Below, piece after piece: positions 57,626 to 64,000 of a stretch of 64,000 bases of DNA. Below the pieces are notes generated by a model. That model was not told the DNA's origin, searched no databases, and saw nothing but the letters and a program-made list of their open reading frames with translations. The DNA comes from Streptomyces endophytica (lineage in GTDB: Bacteria; Actinomycetota; Actinomycetes; Streptomycetales; Streptomycetaceae). The stretch covers positions 186,001 through 250,000 of the forward strand of contig NZ_CP110636.1 in assembly GCF_026153355.1 (NCBI RefSeq), in the 5' to 3' direction. Within the stretch, counting starts at the first letter, position 1; every line of letters starts with the position of its first letter. The position numbers were made by a program, and so were the translations under genes.

Positions 57626-58560
57626 CAGACCAGATCCTCCGTCCCGGACTTGCGGATGTAGATCGTGACCATCGCGAGGATGGCCGCCATGAGGATGAAG
57701 GAGAGCGCGGCGGCGGTCGGGTAGTCCAGGACCCGCAGGAACTGCGACTGGATGACGTTGCCGATCATCTTCTGGTCGGTGGAGCCCAGCAGTTCGGCGT
57801 TGATGTAGTCACCGGCGGCCGGGATGAAGGTGAGCAGGGTGCCCGCGACGACGCCGGGCATCGACAGCGGGAAGGTCACCCGGCGGAAGGTGGTGGCCGG
57901 GCGGGCGTAGAGGTCGCCGGCCGCCTCGTGCAGCCGTGGGTCGATGCGCTCCAGCGAGGTGTAGAGCGGCAGGACCATGAATGGCAGGAAGTTGTACGTC
58001 AGTCCGCAGACCACCGCGAGCGGGGTGGCCAGCACCCGGTGTCCCTCGGTGATGCCCAGCGCGCTGGTGACGTCGAGGAGGTGCAGCGAGTTCAGGGCGG
58101 CGACGACCGGTCCGCCGTCGGCCAGGATCGTCTTCCAGGCCAGCGTGCGGATCAGGAAGCTGGTGAAGAACGGGGCGATGACCAGGATCATCACGACGTT
58201 GCGCCAGCGGCCCGCCTTGAAGGCGATGAGGTAAGCCAGCGGGTAACCCAGGAGCAGGCAGAGCGCGGTGGCGATGGCGGCGTAGCCGACCGAGCGGACG
58301 AACTGCGGCCAGTATTCGCCGAGCGCGTCCCAGTAGGTGGCGAAGTGCCAGGTGACCTTGAAGCCCTCTTCGAGGGAGCCGGTCTGGATGGAGGTCGACG
58401 CCTGGTAGACGAGCGGGGCGGCGAAGAAGACGATCAGCCACAGGATGCCGGGCAGCAGCAGCCAGTAGGGGACCAGCCGTTTGCGGGCCGGGGTCTTGCG
58501 CACCTCCAGGGGTGCGGCGGTCTGCTCCTCCGCTGGTGCGGGGGTTTCGGTGGTGGTCAC
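57625..58560 (-). CDS. potB: ABC transporter permease, spermidine/putrescine PotB type
   Basis: 311 residues, six membrane helices ('YWLLLPGILWLIVFFAAPLVYQAST', 'VGYAAIATALCLLLGYPLAYLIAF', 'MILVIAPFFTSFLIRTLAW', 'LAVVCGLTYNFLPFMVLPLYTSLE', 'VAGTLLTFIPAAGDYINAELLG', 'AALSFILMAAILAMVTIYI'). The EAA loop 'RLHEAAGDLYARPATTFRRVTFPLSMPGVV' contacts the ATPase. 'FIPAAGDYINAELLG' is a PotB hallmark. Start overlaps the potA end by 4 bases. Confidence 0.92.
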   Translation of the reverse strand: MTTTETPAPAEEQTAAPLEVRKTPARKRLVPYWLLLPGILWLIVFFAAPLVYQASTSIQTGSLEEGFKVTWHFATYWDALGEYWPQFVRSVGYAAIATALCLLLGYPLAYLIAFKAGRWRNVVMILVIAPFFTSFLIRTLAWKTILADGGPVVAALNSLHLLDVTSALGITEGHRVLATPLAVVCGLTYNFLPFMVLPLYTSLERIDPRLHEAAGDLYARPATTFRRVTFPLSMPGVVAGTLLTFIPAAGDYINAELLGSTDQKMIGNVIQSQFLRVLDYPTAAALSFILMAAILAMVTIYIRKSGTEDLV

Positions 58561-59720
58561 GCGGCCTCCTCGTCGAGGTCCGCGCCGGCCTGGATGTCCT
58601 GGGTGGCGTCCAGTCCGAAGGTGTGCGCCGGGCTCCAGTGCAGCACGATCTCCGCGCCGGGGACGAGCCGGCCGTCGCGCTCGATGTTCTGCTCGTAGAC
58701 GGCGAGTTCGCCCAGGCCCGGTACGTCGACGACGTACTGGGTGGAGACGCCGATGAAGCTGGCGTCCTTGATGCGGCCGGGCAGCCGGTTGTGGCCCTCG
58801 GTGATGGACCCGGCGTCGTCGGCGTGCCGCAGGGCGACCTTCTCGGGCCGTACGCCGGCCAGCACCTTCTCGCCCGTACGGGCCGAGGCGCTACATCGGG
58901 CGGCGGGCAGCCGGAGCTTGGCGTCCGCGGCCTTGAGCAGCAGCTCGTCGCCGCCGGCCTCGACGACCTCGGCCTCGATGAGGTTGGAGGTGCCCAGGAA
59001 GTTGGCGACGAAGGTGGTGCCGGGGTTCTCGTAGAGGTCGGCGGGGGCGCCGAGCTGCTCGACCCGGCCGCCGTTCATCACGGCCACGGTGTCGGCCATC
59101 GTCATGGCCTCCTCCTGGTCGTGGGTGACGTGCACGAAGGTGATGCCGACCTCGGTCTGGATGCGCTTGAGCTCCAGCTGCATCTGGCGGCGCAGCTTGA
59201 GGTCGAGGGCGCCCAGCGGCTCGTCGAGGAGCAGTACCTGGGGGTGGTTGATCAGCGCGCGGGCGACCGCGACGCGCTGCTGCTGGCCGCCGGAGAGCTG
59301 CTGCGGCTTGCGGCGGGCCATCGGGCCGAGCTGGACCAGGTCGAGCATCTCCTCGACCTGCTTCTTGACGGACTTGATGCCGCGGCGGCGCAGTCCGAAG
59401 GCGACGTTCTCGTAGATGTCGAGGTGCGGGAAGAGCGCGTAGTTCTGGAAGACGGTGTTGACCTGGCGCTTGTAGGGCGGCAGGACGGTGACGTCCTGGC
59501 CCGCGAGTTCGACGGTCCCGGTGGTGGGCTCCTCCAGGCCGGCGATCATCCGCAGGGTGGTGGTCTTGCCGCAGCCGGAGGCGCCCAGCAGCGCGAAGAA
59601 GGAGCCCGCGGGGACGGTCAGGTCGAGCGGATGGACGGCGGTGAAGGAGCCGTAGGTCTTGCTTATCCCTTGGAGGCGGACGTCGCCGCCGCTGCTCTGC
59701 GGGGTCGCGGTCTTGGTCAT
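58557..59720 (-). CDS. potA: ABC transporter ATP-binding protein, PotA type
   Basis: 387 residues from the ATG at 59720. Walker A 'LGASGCGKTTTLRMIAGLE' (about 41-59), Q-loop 'VFQNYALFPHLDIYENVAFGL', signature 'LSGGQQQRVAVARAL', Walker B 'VLLLDEPLGALD', H-loop 'VHVTHDQEEAMTMAD'. A C-terminal TOBE domain follows ('GVRPEKVAL', 'GRIKDASFIGVSTQYVVDVPGLGE'). It powers polyamine import with PotB, PotC and PotD. In the same minus-strand operon, 65 bases after potD. Confidence 0.95.
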   Translation of the reverse strand: MTKTATPQSSGGDVRLQGISKTYGSFTAVHPLDLTVPAGSFFALLGASGCGKTTTLRMIAGLEEPTTGTVELAGQDVTVLPPYKRQVNTVFQNYALFPHLDIYENVAFGLRRRGIKSVKKQVEEMLDLVQLGPMARRKPQQLSGGQQQRVAVARALINHPQVLLLDEPLGALDLKLRRQMQLELKRIQTEVGITFVHVTHDQEEAMTMADTVAVMNGGRVEQLGAPADLYENPGTTFVANFLGTSNLIEAEVVEAGGDELLLKAADAKLRLPAARCSASARTGEKVLAGVRPEKVALRHADDAGSITEGHNRLPGRIKDASFIGVSTQYVVDVPGLGELAVYEQNIERDGRLVPGAEIVLHWSPAHTFGLDATQDIQAGADLDEEAA

Positions 59721-59785
59721 GTCGGTCGTCCCGGGGGTCGGTGGGCGAAACGGCTCGGGGGGGGCGGGCCCGGTGCGTGGTGGGG

Positions 59786-61033
59786 TCAGGCGCCGGTGAG
59801 GTCGGAGAACTTCTGGCTGAACGCCTTGTTCTCCTTGGCGGTCAGCGCGCGGAAGGAGTGGGACCTGGTGGCCATCTCCTTGTCCGGCAGGATCAGCGGG
59901 TTGTCCGCCGCCTTCTTGTCGATCTTGGCGAGTTCCTCGCGGACGCCGTCGACCGGGCAGACGTAGTTGATGTACGCCGCGAGCTGCGCCGCCACCTTCG
60001 GCTCGTAGAAGTAGTCGATGAGCCGTTCGGCGTTTTCCTTGTGGCGGGCCTTGTTCGGCACCATCAGGTTGTCGGTGGACGTCATGTAGCCGCTCTTGGG
60101 GACGACGTACTCGATGTCCGGGTTGTCGTTCTGCAGCTGGACGATGTCGCCGGCCCAGGCCACGCACGCGGCGAGGTCGCCCTTGTCCAGGTCCGTGGTG
60201 TAGTCGTTGCCGGTGAAGCGGCGGATCTGCTTGGAGTCGACGCCCTTCTGGAGCCGGGCGATCGCCGCGTCGTAGTCGTCCGCGGTGACCTCCTCGGGCT
60301 TCTTGCCCATGTCCAGGAGGGTCAGCCCTATGGAGTCGCGCATCTCGGAGAGGAAGCCGACCCGGCCCTTGAGCTGCGGGTCCTCCAGCAGCTGGCTGAC
60401 CGAGTCGACCTTCCGGCCGCCGGTGGCCTTCTTGTTGTACGCGATGATCGCGGGGATGCCCTGCCACACGTAGGAGTGCGCCCGGCCGGGGTCCCAGGCG
60501 GGGTTGCGGAACTGCGCCGAGAGGTTGGCGTAGGCGTGCGGCAGGTTGGCCGGGTCCAGTTCCTGGATCCAGCCGAGGGAGATCATCCGCGCGCACATCC
60601 AGTCGGTGAGCACGATCAGGTCGCGGCCGGTGTCCTGGCCGGCCGCCAGCTGTGCCTGGACCTTGCCGAAGAACTCGTCGTTGTCGTTGATGTCCTCGGT
60701 GTATTTGACGGCGATGCCGGTGCGCCGGGTGAAACGGTCCAGCGTCGGATGGTGCTTGCCGTCGTCGCTGACGTCCATGTACTCGGTCCAGTTGGAGAAG
60801 TTGAGCCGCTTCTCCTTCCGGGAGTGGTCCTGGGACGCCACGGCGTCGGTACGGCCGGCGGGCGGGATGCCGCAGGCCCCCAGGGCGCCCAGGCCGCCGG
60901 TGACGGCCGCCATGGCACCGGCCGCGCGCAGCAGCGAGCGGCGGGTCATGGCGAGCCGGCCGTTGGTCGCGCTCCGGCGCATGGCGGCGAGTTCGACCGC
61001 GGACAGGGGTTCGGGCTGCTGGTGGTGCTCCAT
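59786..61033 (-). CDS. potD: Polyamine-binding protein PotD type, Tat/lipoprotein
   Basis: 415 residues. The N terminus has 'TRRSLLRAAGAMAAVTGGLGALGACGIP', a twin-arginine signal with a lipobox (ALGAC), so it is exported folded and lipid-anchored. 'KRLNFSNWTEYMDVSD' starts the periplasmic-binding fold; 'DLIVLTDWMCARMISLGWIQELD', 'GIPAIIAYNKKATG' and 'NLMVPNKARHKENAERLIDYFY' are typical of PotD/PotF. It captures spermidine or putrescine for PotABC. It is the first gene of the transport operon, 180 bases downstream of the aldehyde dehydrogenase stop. Confidence 0.92.
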   Translation of the reverse strand: MEHHQQPEPLSAVELAAMRRSATNGRLAMTRRSLLRAAGAMAAVTGGLGALGACGIPPAGRTDAVASQDHSRKEKRLNFSNWTEYMDVSDDGKHHPTLDRFTRRTGIAVKYTEDINDNDEFFGKVQAQLAAGQDTGRDLIVLTDWMCARMISLGWIQELDPANLPHAYANLSAQFRNPAWDPGRAHSYVWQGIPAIIAYNKKATGGRKVDSVSQLLEDPQLKGRVGFLSEMRDSIGLTLLDMGKKPEEVTADDYDAAIARLQKGVDSKQIRRFTGNDYTTDLDKGDLAACVAWAGDIVQLQNDNPDIEYVVPKSGYMTSTDNLMVPNKARHKENAERLIDYFYEPKVAAQLAAYINYVCPVDGVREELAKIDKKAADNPLILPDKEMATRSHSFRALTAKENKAFSQKFSDLTGA

Positions 61034-61181
61034 GCGCGGTGCCCTTTCAGGGGGGTGAGCCCGGCGCTCGGCCGGCGATGACGGTGCCGTGCGGCCGGCT
61101 GGCCGCGGGGTGAGCCCGTAGGGGCGGGGAACGGGCGGGGCGAGGTGGGGGCTCGCTCCGGGGAGTCGACCGGGGACCGGT

Positions 61182-61204
61182 CCGGGGGCCGTCGCGGCCC
61201 CCGG
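61182..61204 (-). terminator. Hairpin after the aminobutyraldehyde dehydrogenase gene
   Basis: A 9-bp perfect GC stem (CCGGGGGCC, 61182-61190 with 61196-61204) and loop GTCGC, 9 bases after the stop at 61213. Weaker than the others listed. Confidence 0.55.
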
Positions 61205-61212
61205 TGGTCCCG

Positions 61213-62730
61213 TCAGGTGCGGTCCCCGAAGATCGTGCGGTGCCAGTCCTTCCTGGCGACCGCGGTGTTGTCGTACATCACGTGCTTGACCTGGGTGTAC
61301 TCCTCGAAGGAGTAGGCCGACATGTCCTTGCCGAAGCCGGACGCCTTGGCGCCGCCGTGCGGCATCTCGCTGATGATCGGGATGTGGTCGTTGACCCAGA
61401 CGCAGCCCGCCTTGATCTCGCGGGTGGCGCGGCCGGTGCGGTAGACGTCCCGGCTCCAGGCGGAGGCGGCCAGCCCGTAGGGGGTGTCGTTGGCCAGCGC
61501 GATGCCCTCGTCGTCGCCGTCGAAGGGCAGCACGACCAGCACCGGGCCGAAGAGCTCGGACTGCACGACCTCGCTGTCCTGGGCGGCGCCGGCGATCAGC
61601 GTGGGCAGGTAGTACGCGCCCTTGGCCAGCTCGCCCTGGGGGGCCTCGCCGCCGGTGACGACGGTGGCGTAGTCGCGCGCCCGGTCGACGAAGGCGGCCA
61701 CCCGGTCGCGCTGGGTGTGCGAGATCAGCGGGCCCAGGTCGGTGGACGGGTCGAAGGGGTCGCCGAGCCGTACGGTCGCCATCAGGTCGGCGACGCCGCT
61801 GACGAAGGCGTCGTAGAGCGGGCGCTGGACGTAGGCGCGGGTGGCGGCGGTGCAGTCCTGGCCGGTGTTGATCAGCGCGCCGGCGACCGCTCCGTGGACG
61901 GCCGCCTCCAGGTCCGCGTCGTCGAACACGACGAACGGGGCCTTGCCGCCGAGTTCGAGGTGGAGGCGCTTGACCGTGCCGGTGGCGATCTCGGCGACGC
62001 GCTTGCCGACGGCGGTCGAGCCGGTGAAGGAGGTCATGGCGACGGTGCGGTGGCCCACCAGGTGCTCACCGGCGTCCCGGCCGGCCCCGGAGACGATGTT
62101 GAGCACGCCGTCGGGCAGCCCCGCGCGCTGGGCGGCCTGGGCGAAGAGCAGCGAGGTCAGCGGGGTGATCTCGGCGGGCTTCAGGACGATGGTGTTGCCC
62201 GCGGCGATGGCCGGGAGCACCTTCCAGGCGGCCATCTGGAGCGGATAGTTCCAGGGCGCGATGGAGCCGACGACGCCGATGGGCTCGCGGCGGATCACGG
62301 AGGTGTGGTCGGCGCTGTATTCGCCGGCCGCCTTGCCCTCCAGATGGCGGGCCGCACCGGCGAAGAATGCGGCATTGTCGATCGAACCCGGCACATCGAA
62401 CTCATTGCTGAGCTTGATCGGCTTTCCGCAGTTCAGCGATTCGGCGAAGGCGAGATCGGCGGCGTCCTCGGCGAGCGCGGCGGCGAAGCGGTGGAGGGTG
62501 TCGGAGCGCTCGCCGGGCGTGGCCCCCGCCCACTCCGGGAAGGCCCGTCCGGCCGCCTCGACGGCCGCGTCGACATCGGCCGTACCTGCGAGTTCGTAGC
62601 GGTACACCGTCTCGCCGGTCGCCGGGTCCACGACGTCCTGGCTCCGGCCGGAGGTGCCGCTCCGGAGGCCGCCCGCAATGAATTGCGCGCCCTGGGCGAA
62701 TCGCTCGGTGACGTCGAATCGGTGATCCAT
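61213..62730 (-). CDS. Aldehyde dehydrogenase, gamma-aminobutyraldehyde type
   Basis: 505 residues from the ATG at 62730 (MDHRFDVTERFAQGAQFIAGG). 'GSIAPWNYPLQMAAWKVLPAIAAGNTIVLKPAEITPL' is the NAD site, 'LELGGKAPFVVFDDADLE' carries the general-base Glu, 'NTGQDCTAATRAYV' the catalytic Cys, and 'PHGGAKASGFGKDMSAYSFEEYTQVKHVMYD' the C-terminal motif. That last motif and 'NYPLQMAAWK' are characteristic of gamma-aminobutyraldehyde/betaine aldehyde dehydrogenases (PatD/PuuC type). With potABCD, the amine oxidoreductase and gabT it completes a putrescine-to-succinate-semialdehyde route. Divergent from the NADAR gene. Confidence 0.9.
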   Translation of the reverse strand: MDHRFDVTERFAQGAQFIAGGLRSGTSGRSQDVVDPATGETVYRYELAGTADVDAAVEAAGRAFPEWAGATPGERSDTLHRFAAALAEDAADLAFAESLNCGKPIKLSNEFDVPGSIDNAAFFAGAARHLEGKAAGEYSADHTSVIRREPIGVVGSIAPWNYPLQMAAWKVLPAIAAGNTIVLKPAEITPLTSLLFAQAAQRAGLPDGVLNIVSGAGRDAGEHLVGHRTVAMTSFTGSTAVGKRVAEIATGTVKRLHLELGGKAPFVVFDDADLEAAVHGAVAGALINTGQDCTAATRAYVQRPLYDAFVSGVADLMATVRLGDPFDPSTDLGPLISHTQRDRVAAFVDRARDYATVVTGGEAPQGELAKGAYYLPTLIAGAAQDSEVVQSELFGPVLVVLPFDGDDEGIALANDTPYGLAASAWSRDVYRTGRATREIKAGCVWVNDHIPIISEMPHGGAKASGFGKDMSAYSFEEYTQVKHVMYDNTAVARKDWHRTIFGDRT

Positions 62731-62990
62731 GGTGCTCTCCTCCGCCGGCCGCCGGGGCCGCTCCGCGGCACTGCCTGGCGTAGCTATTTCCGGAATCGAT
62801 GGCCGATCTTGACAGAGTAGAACAGCCTCAACAAGGGATTCCGTTGTTGCCTTTTGGTTACGCGACGAATTCTGCGATTTCTGTGGTGTACACCCCGACA
62901 CGTTGTCAGTGCCCGCTGACAGAATCCCGGCATGATGCACGACAGCACGGGGAGCGACCAGGGGCAGGCCCCGGGGATCGCCGGGGGATC
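62731..62990. promoter_or_regulatory. Divergent promoter region with two small palindromes
   Basis: 260 bases between two divergent starts, much richer in A/T than the rest (62785-62890). It contains the palindrome GGTGTACACC at 62885-62894 and the inverted repeat TGTCAG-N6-CTGACA at 62904-62921. These are candidate operators. The regulator is not identified. Confidence 0.5.
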
Positions 62991-63572
62991 ATGGACGGGC
63001 GCGCCGCGGACGGGCCGCGCTCGGTCGAGGAACTGCGCCGGGAGACGTCCGCCGGCACGCGTCCGAAATACGTCTTCTTCTGGGGCCACCGCCCGCGCCG
63101 CGACGGCGGCCTGAGCCCGAGCTGCTTCAGCCAGTGGTGGCCCGCCCCCTTCACGGTCGACGGGACCACCTACGCCACCGCCGAGCACTGGATGATGGCC
63201 GGCAAGGCCCGGCTCTTCGGCGACGCCGAGGCGGAGCGGCAGGCCGTCGCGGCCGGCCACCCCAAGCAGGCCAAGGACGCCGGCCGGAAGGTCCGGGGCT
63301 TCGACGAGGAGACCTGGCGGCGCCATCGATTCGCCCTGGTCGTCGAGGGCAGCCTGCACAAATTCGGCCAGGACCCCGCCCTGCGGGAATTCCTGCTGGG
63401 CACGAACTCCCGGGTCCTGGTCGAGGCCAGCCCGCTGGACCGTATATGGGGCATCGGCCTGGCCGCCGACGACGAGCGCGCCCCGGACCCGGCGCGCTGG
63501 CGCGGGCTGAATCTGCTGGGCTTCGCCCTGATGGAGGCCCGTCAGCGACTGCGGGAGGACGGGGCGGCGTAG
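62991..63572 (+). CDS. NADAR family protein
   Basis: 193 residues from the ATG at 62991 (MDGRAADGPRSVEELRRET). 'YVFFWGHRPRRDGGLSPSCFSQWWPAPFTVDGTTYATAEHWMMAGKARLFGD' (about 24-76) is the NADAR/YbiA signature, with 'FSQWWPAPF' and 'AEHWMMAGKA'. 'HKFGQDPALREFLLGTNSRVLVEASPLDRIWGIGL' completes it. Family members hydrolyse the N-glycosidic bond of riboflavin intermediates or remove ADP-ribose from nucleic acids. Which applies here cannot be told. Single gene, divergent from the aldehyde dehydrogenase. Confidence 0.88.
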   Translation: MDGRAADGPRSVEELRRETSAGTRPKYVFFWGHRPRRDGGLSPSCFSQWWPAPFTVDGTTYATAEHWMMAGKARLFGDAEAERQAVAAGHPKQAKDAGRKVRGFDEETWRRHRFALVVEGSLHKFGQDPALREFLLGTNSRVLVEASPLDRIWGIGLAADDERAPDPARWRGLNLLGFALMEARQRLREDGAA

Positions 63573-63670
63573 CGGGAGGGTGCCCGCTCGGAGCCGGGGG
63601 CGTCCGCTCGGAGCCGGGGGGCCGTCCGCTCACAAGGGCCGCCCCCTGCCCCGTCATCGCCCCGCATAGC

Positions 63671-63716
63671 ATGACGGGGCCGACCAGGCCGTTATGACGG
63701 GGCCGACCAGGCCGTT
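63671..63716. repeat. 23-bp exact tandem duplication
   Basis: Two adjacent identical copies of a 23-base unit (ATGACGGGGCCGACCAGGCC then GTT), 37 bases upstream of the adenosine deaminase start. A looser GCTCGGAGCCGGGGG repeat precedes it at 63587-63620. Confidence 0.9.
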
Positions 63717-63752
63717 CCGCTCATCCCGCCCATCCCTGACCAGGAGGATCCG

Positions 63753-64000
63753 TTGTCCGATCTCGATGCCTTCATCGCGGGCCTGCCCAAGGCGGAGCTG
63801 CACGTCCACCACGTCGGCTCGGCCTCGCCGCGGATCGTCTCCGAGCTGGCCGCCCGGCACCCGGACTCCGCGGTCCCCACCGACCCCGAAGCGCTGGCCG
63901 ACTACTTCACCTTCCGCGACTTCGCGCACTTCATCGAGGTCTACCTCTCCGTCGTGGACCTGATCCGCGACGCCGAGGACGTCCGGCTGCTGACGTACGA
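63753..64000 (+). CDS. add: Adenosine deaminase, N-terminal part
   Basis: 83 residues visible, cut by the window end. Start taken at the TTG at 63753, because AGGAGG (63742-63747) lies 5 bases upstream and there is no ATG or GTG nearby. 'FIAGLPKAELHVHHVGSASPRIVSELAARHP' is the metal-binding N terminus of adenosine deaminases (HxH, usually HLHLDG, here HVHHVG). 'LADYFTFRDFAHFIEVYLSVVDLIRDAEDVRLLTYE' continues the fold. Predicted to convert adenosine to inosine in purine salvage. Confidence 0.85.
   Translation, partial: MSDLDAFIAGLPKAELHVHHVGSASPRIVSELAARHPDSAVPTDPEALADYFTFRDFAHFIEVYLSVVDLIRDAEDVRLLTY

Noticed and set aside
1..64000. tRNA, rRNA, insertion sequences or prophage genes
   Set aside because: No cloverleaf-like sequence, transposase, integrase or phage structural motif was seen on either strand.

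Overview
The window looks like a core-chromosome segment of a Streptomyces or close relative. GC content is very high throughout, third codon positions are almost all G/C, GTG starts are common, and gene content and order match what is known of streptomycetes: a type VII secretion (T7SS/ESX) locus with the MinD-like SCO5717-type ATPase, then ribF, truB-rbfA-ylxP-infB-ylxR-nusA-rimP, proS, ispG-rseP-dxr.

Layout. (1) 1-3.1 kb: the broken 3' part of a STAND-NTPase-like gene and a SUKH-4/Imm35-type protein. (2) 3.3-20.6 kb: a T7SS region. It holds a small minus-strand operon of unknown proteins (a PH-like protein and an acidic-repeat membrane protein), a small ESX-like protein with a CpnT-like T7SS substrate, a minus-strand series of mycosin, EspC-like protein, glycine-rich WXG/PPE-like protein and second mycosin, two WXG100 proteins, EccB divergent from EccE, and the SCO5717-like ATPase. 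The FtsK-like motor EccC and the channel EccD are not in the window. (3) 20.6-34.1 kb, minus strand: ribF, a very large trypsin-like/STAND NTPase fusion whose protease site is degraded, truB, rbfA, ylxP, infB, ylxR, nusA, rimP. (4) 34.2-36.3 kb, plus: a lipoprotein, a ferritin-like DUF4439 protein and an aminoglycoside-phosphotransferase-like pseudokinase. (5) 36.3-43.8 kb, minus: proS, two GNAT acetyltransferases, and dxr-rseP-ispG, two steps of the MEP isoprenoid pathway around a site-2 protease. (6) 43.9-64 kb: an acyl-CoA dehydrogenase, an aldehyde dehydrogenase, a PucR regulator, an orphan VirD4/TraG-like ATPase, gabT, a PAP2 phosphatase, a minus-strand operon potD-potA-potB-potC-FAD amine oxidoreductase with a gamma-aminobutyraldehyde-type dehydrogenase upstream, a NADAR protein, and the start of an adenosine deaminase. 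Together these suggest polyamine uptake and conversion to GABA and succinate semialdehyde.

An important caveat is that at least a dozen genes, including the essential proS, dxr and rseP, are interrupted by single-base frameshifts at short G/C runs. In eight places the missing base can be identified, because restoring one G or C recovers the family consensus. I read this as systematic sequencing deletions rather than true pseudogenes, and I give merged gene spans. Many intergenic gaps hold long GC-rich hairpins that I call as terminators.
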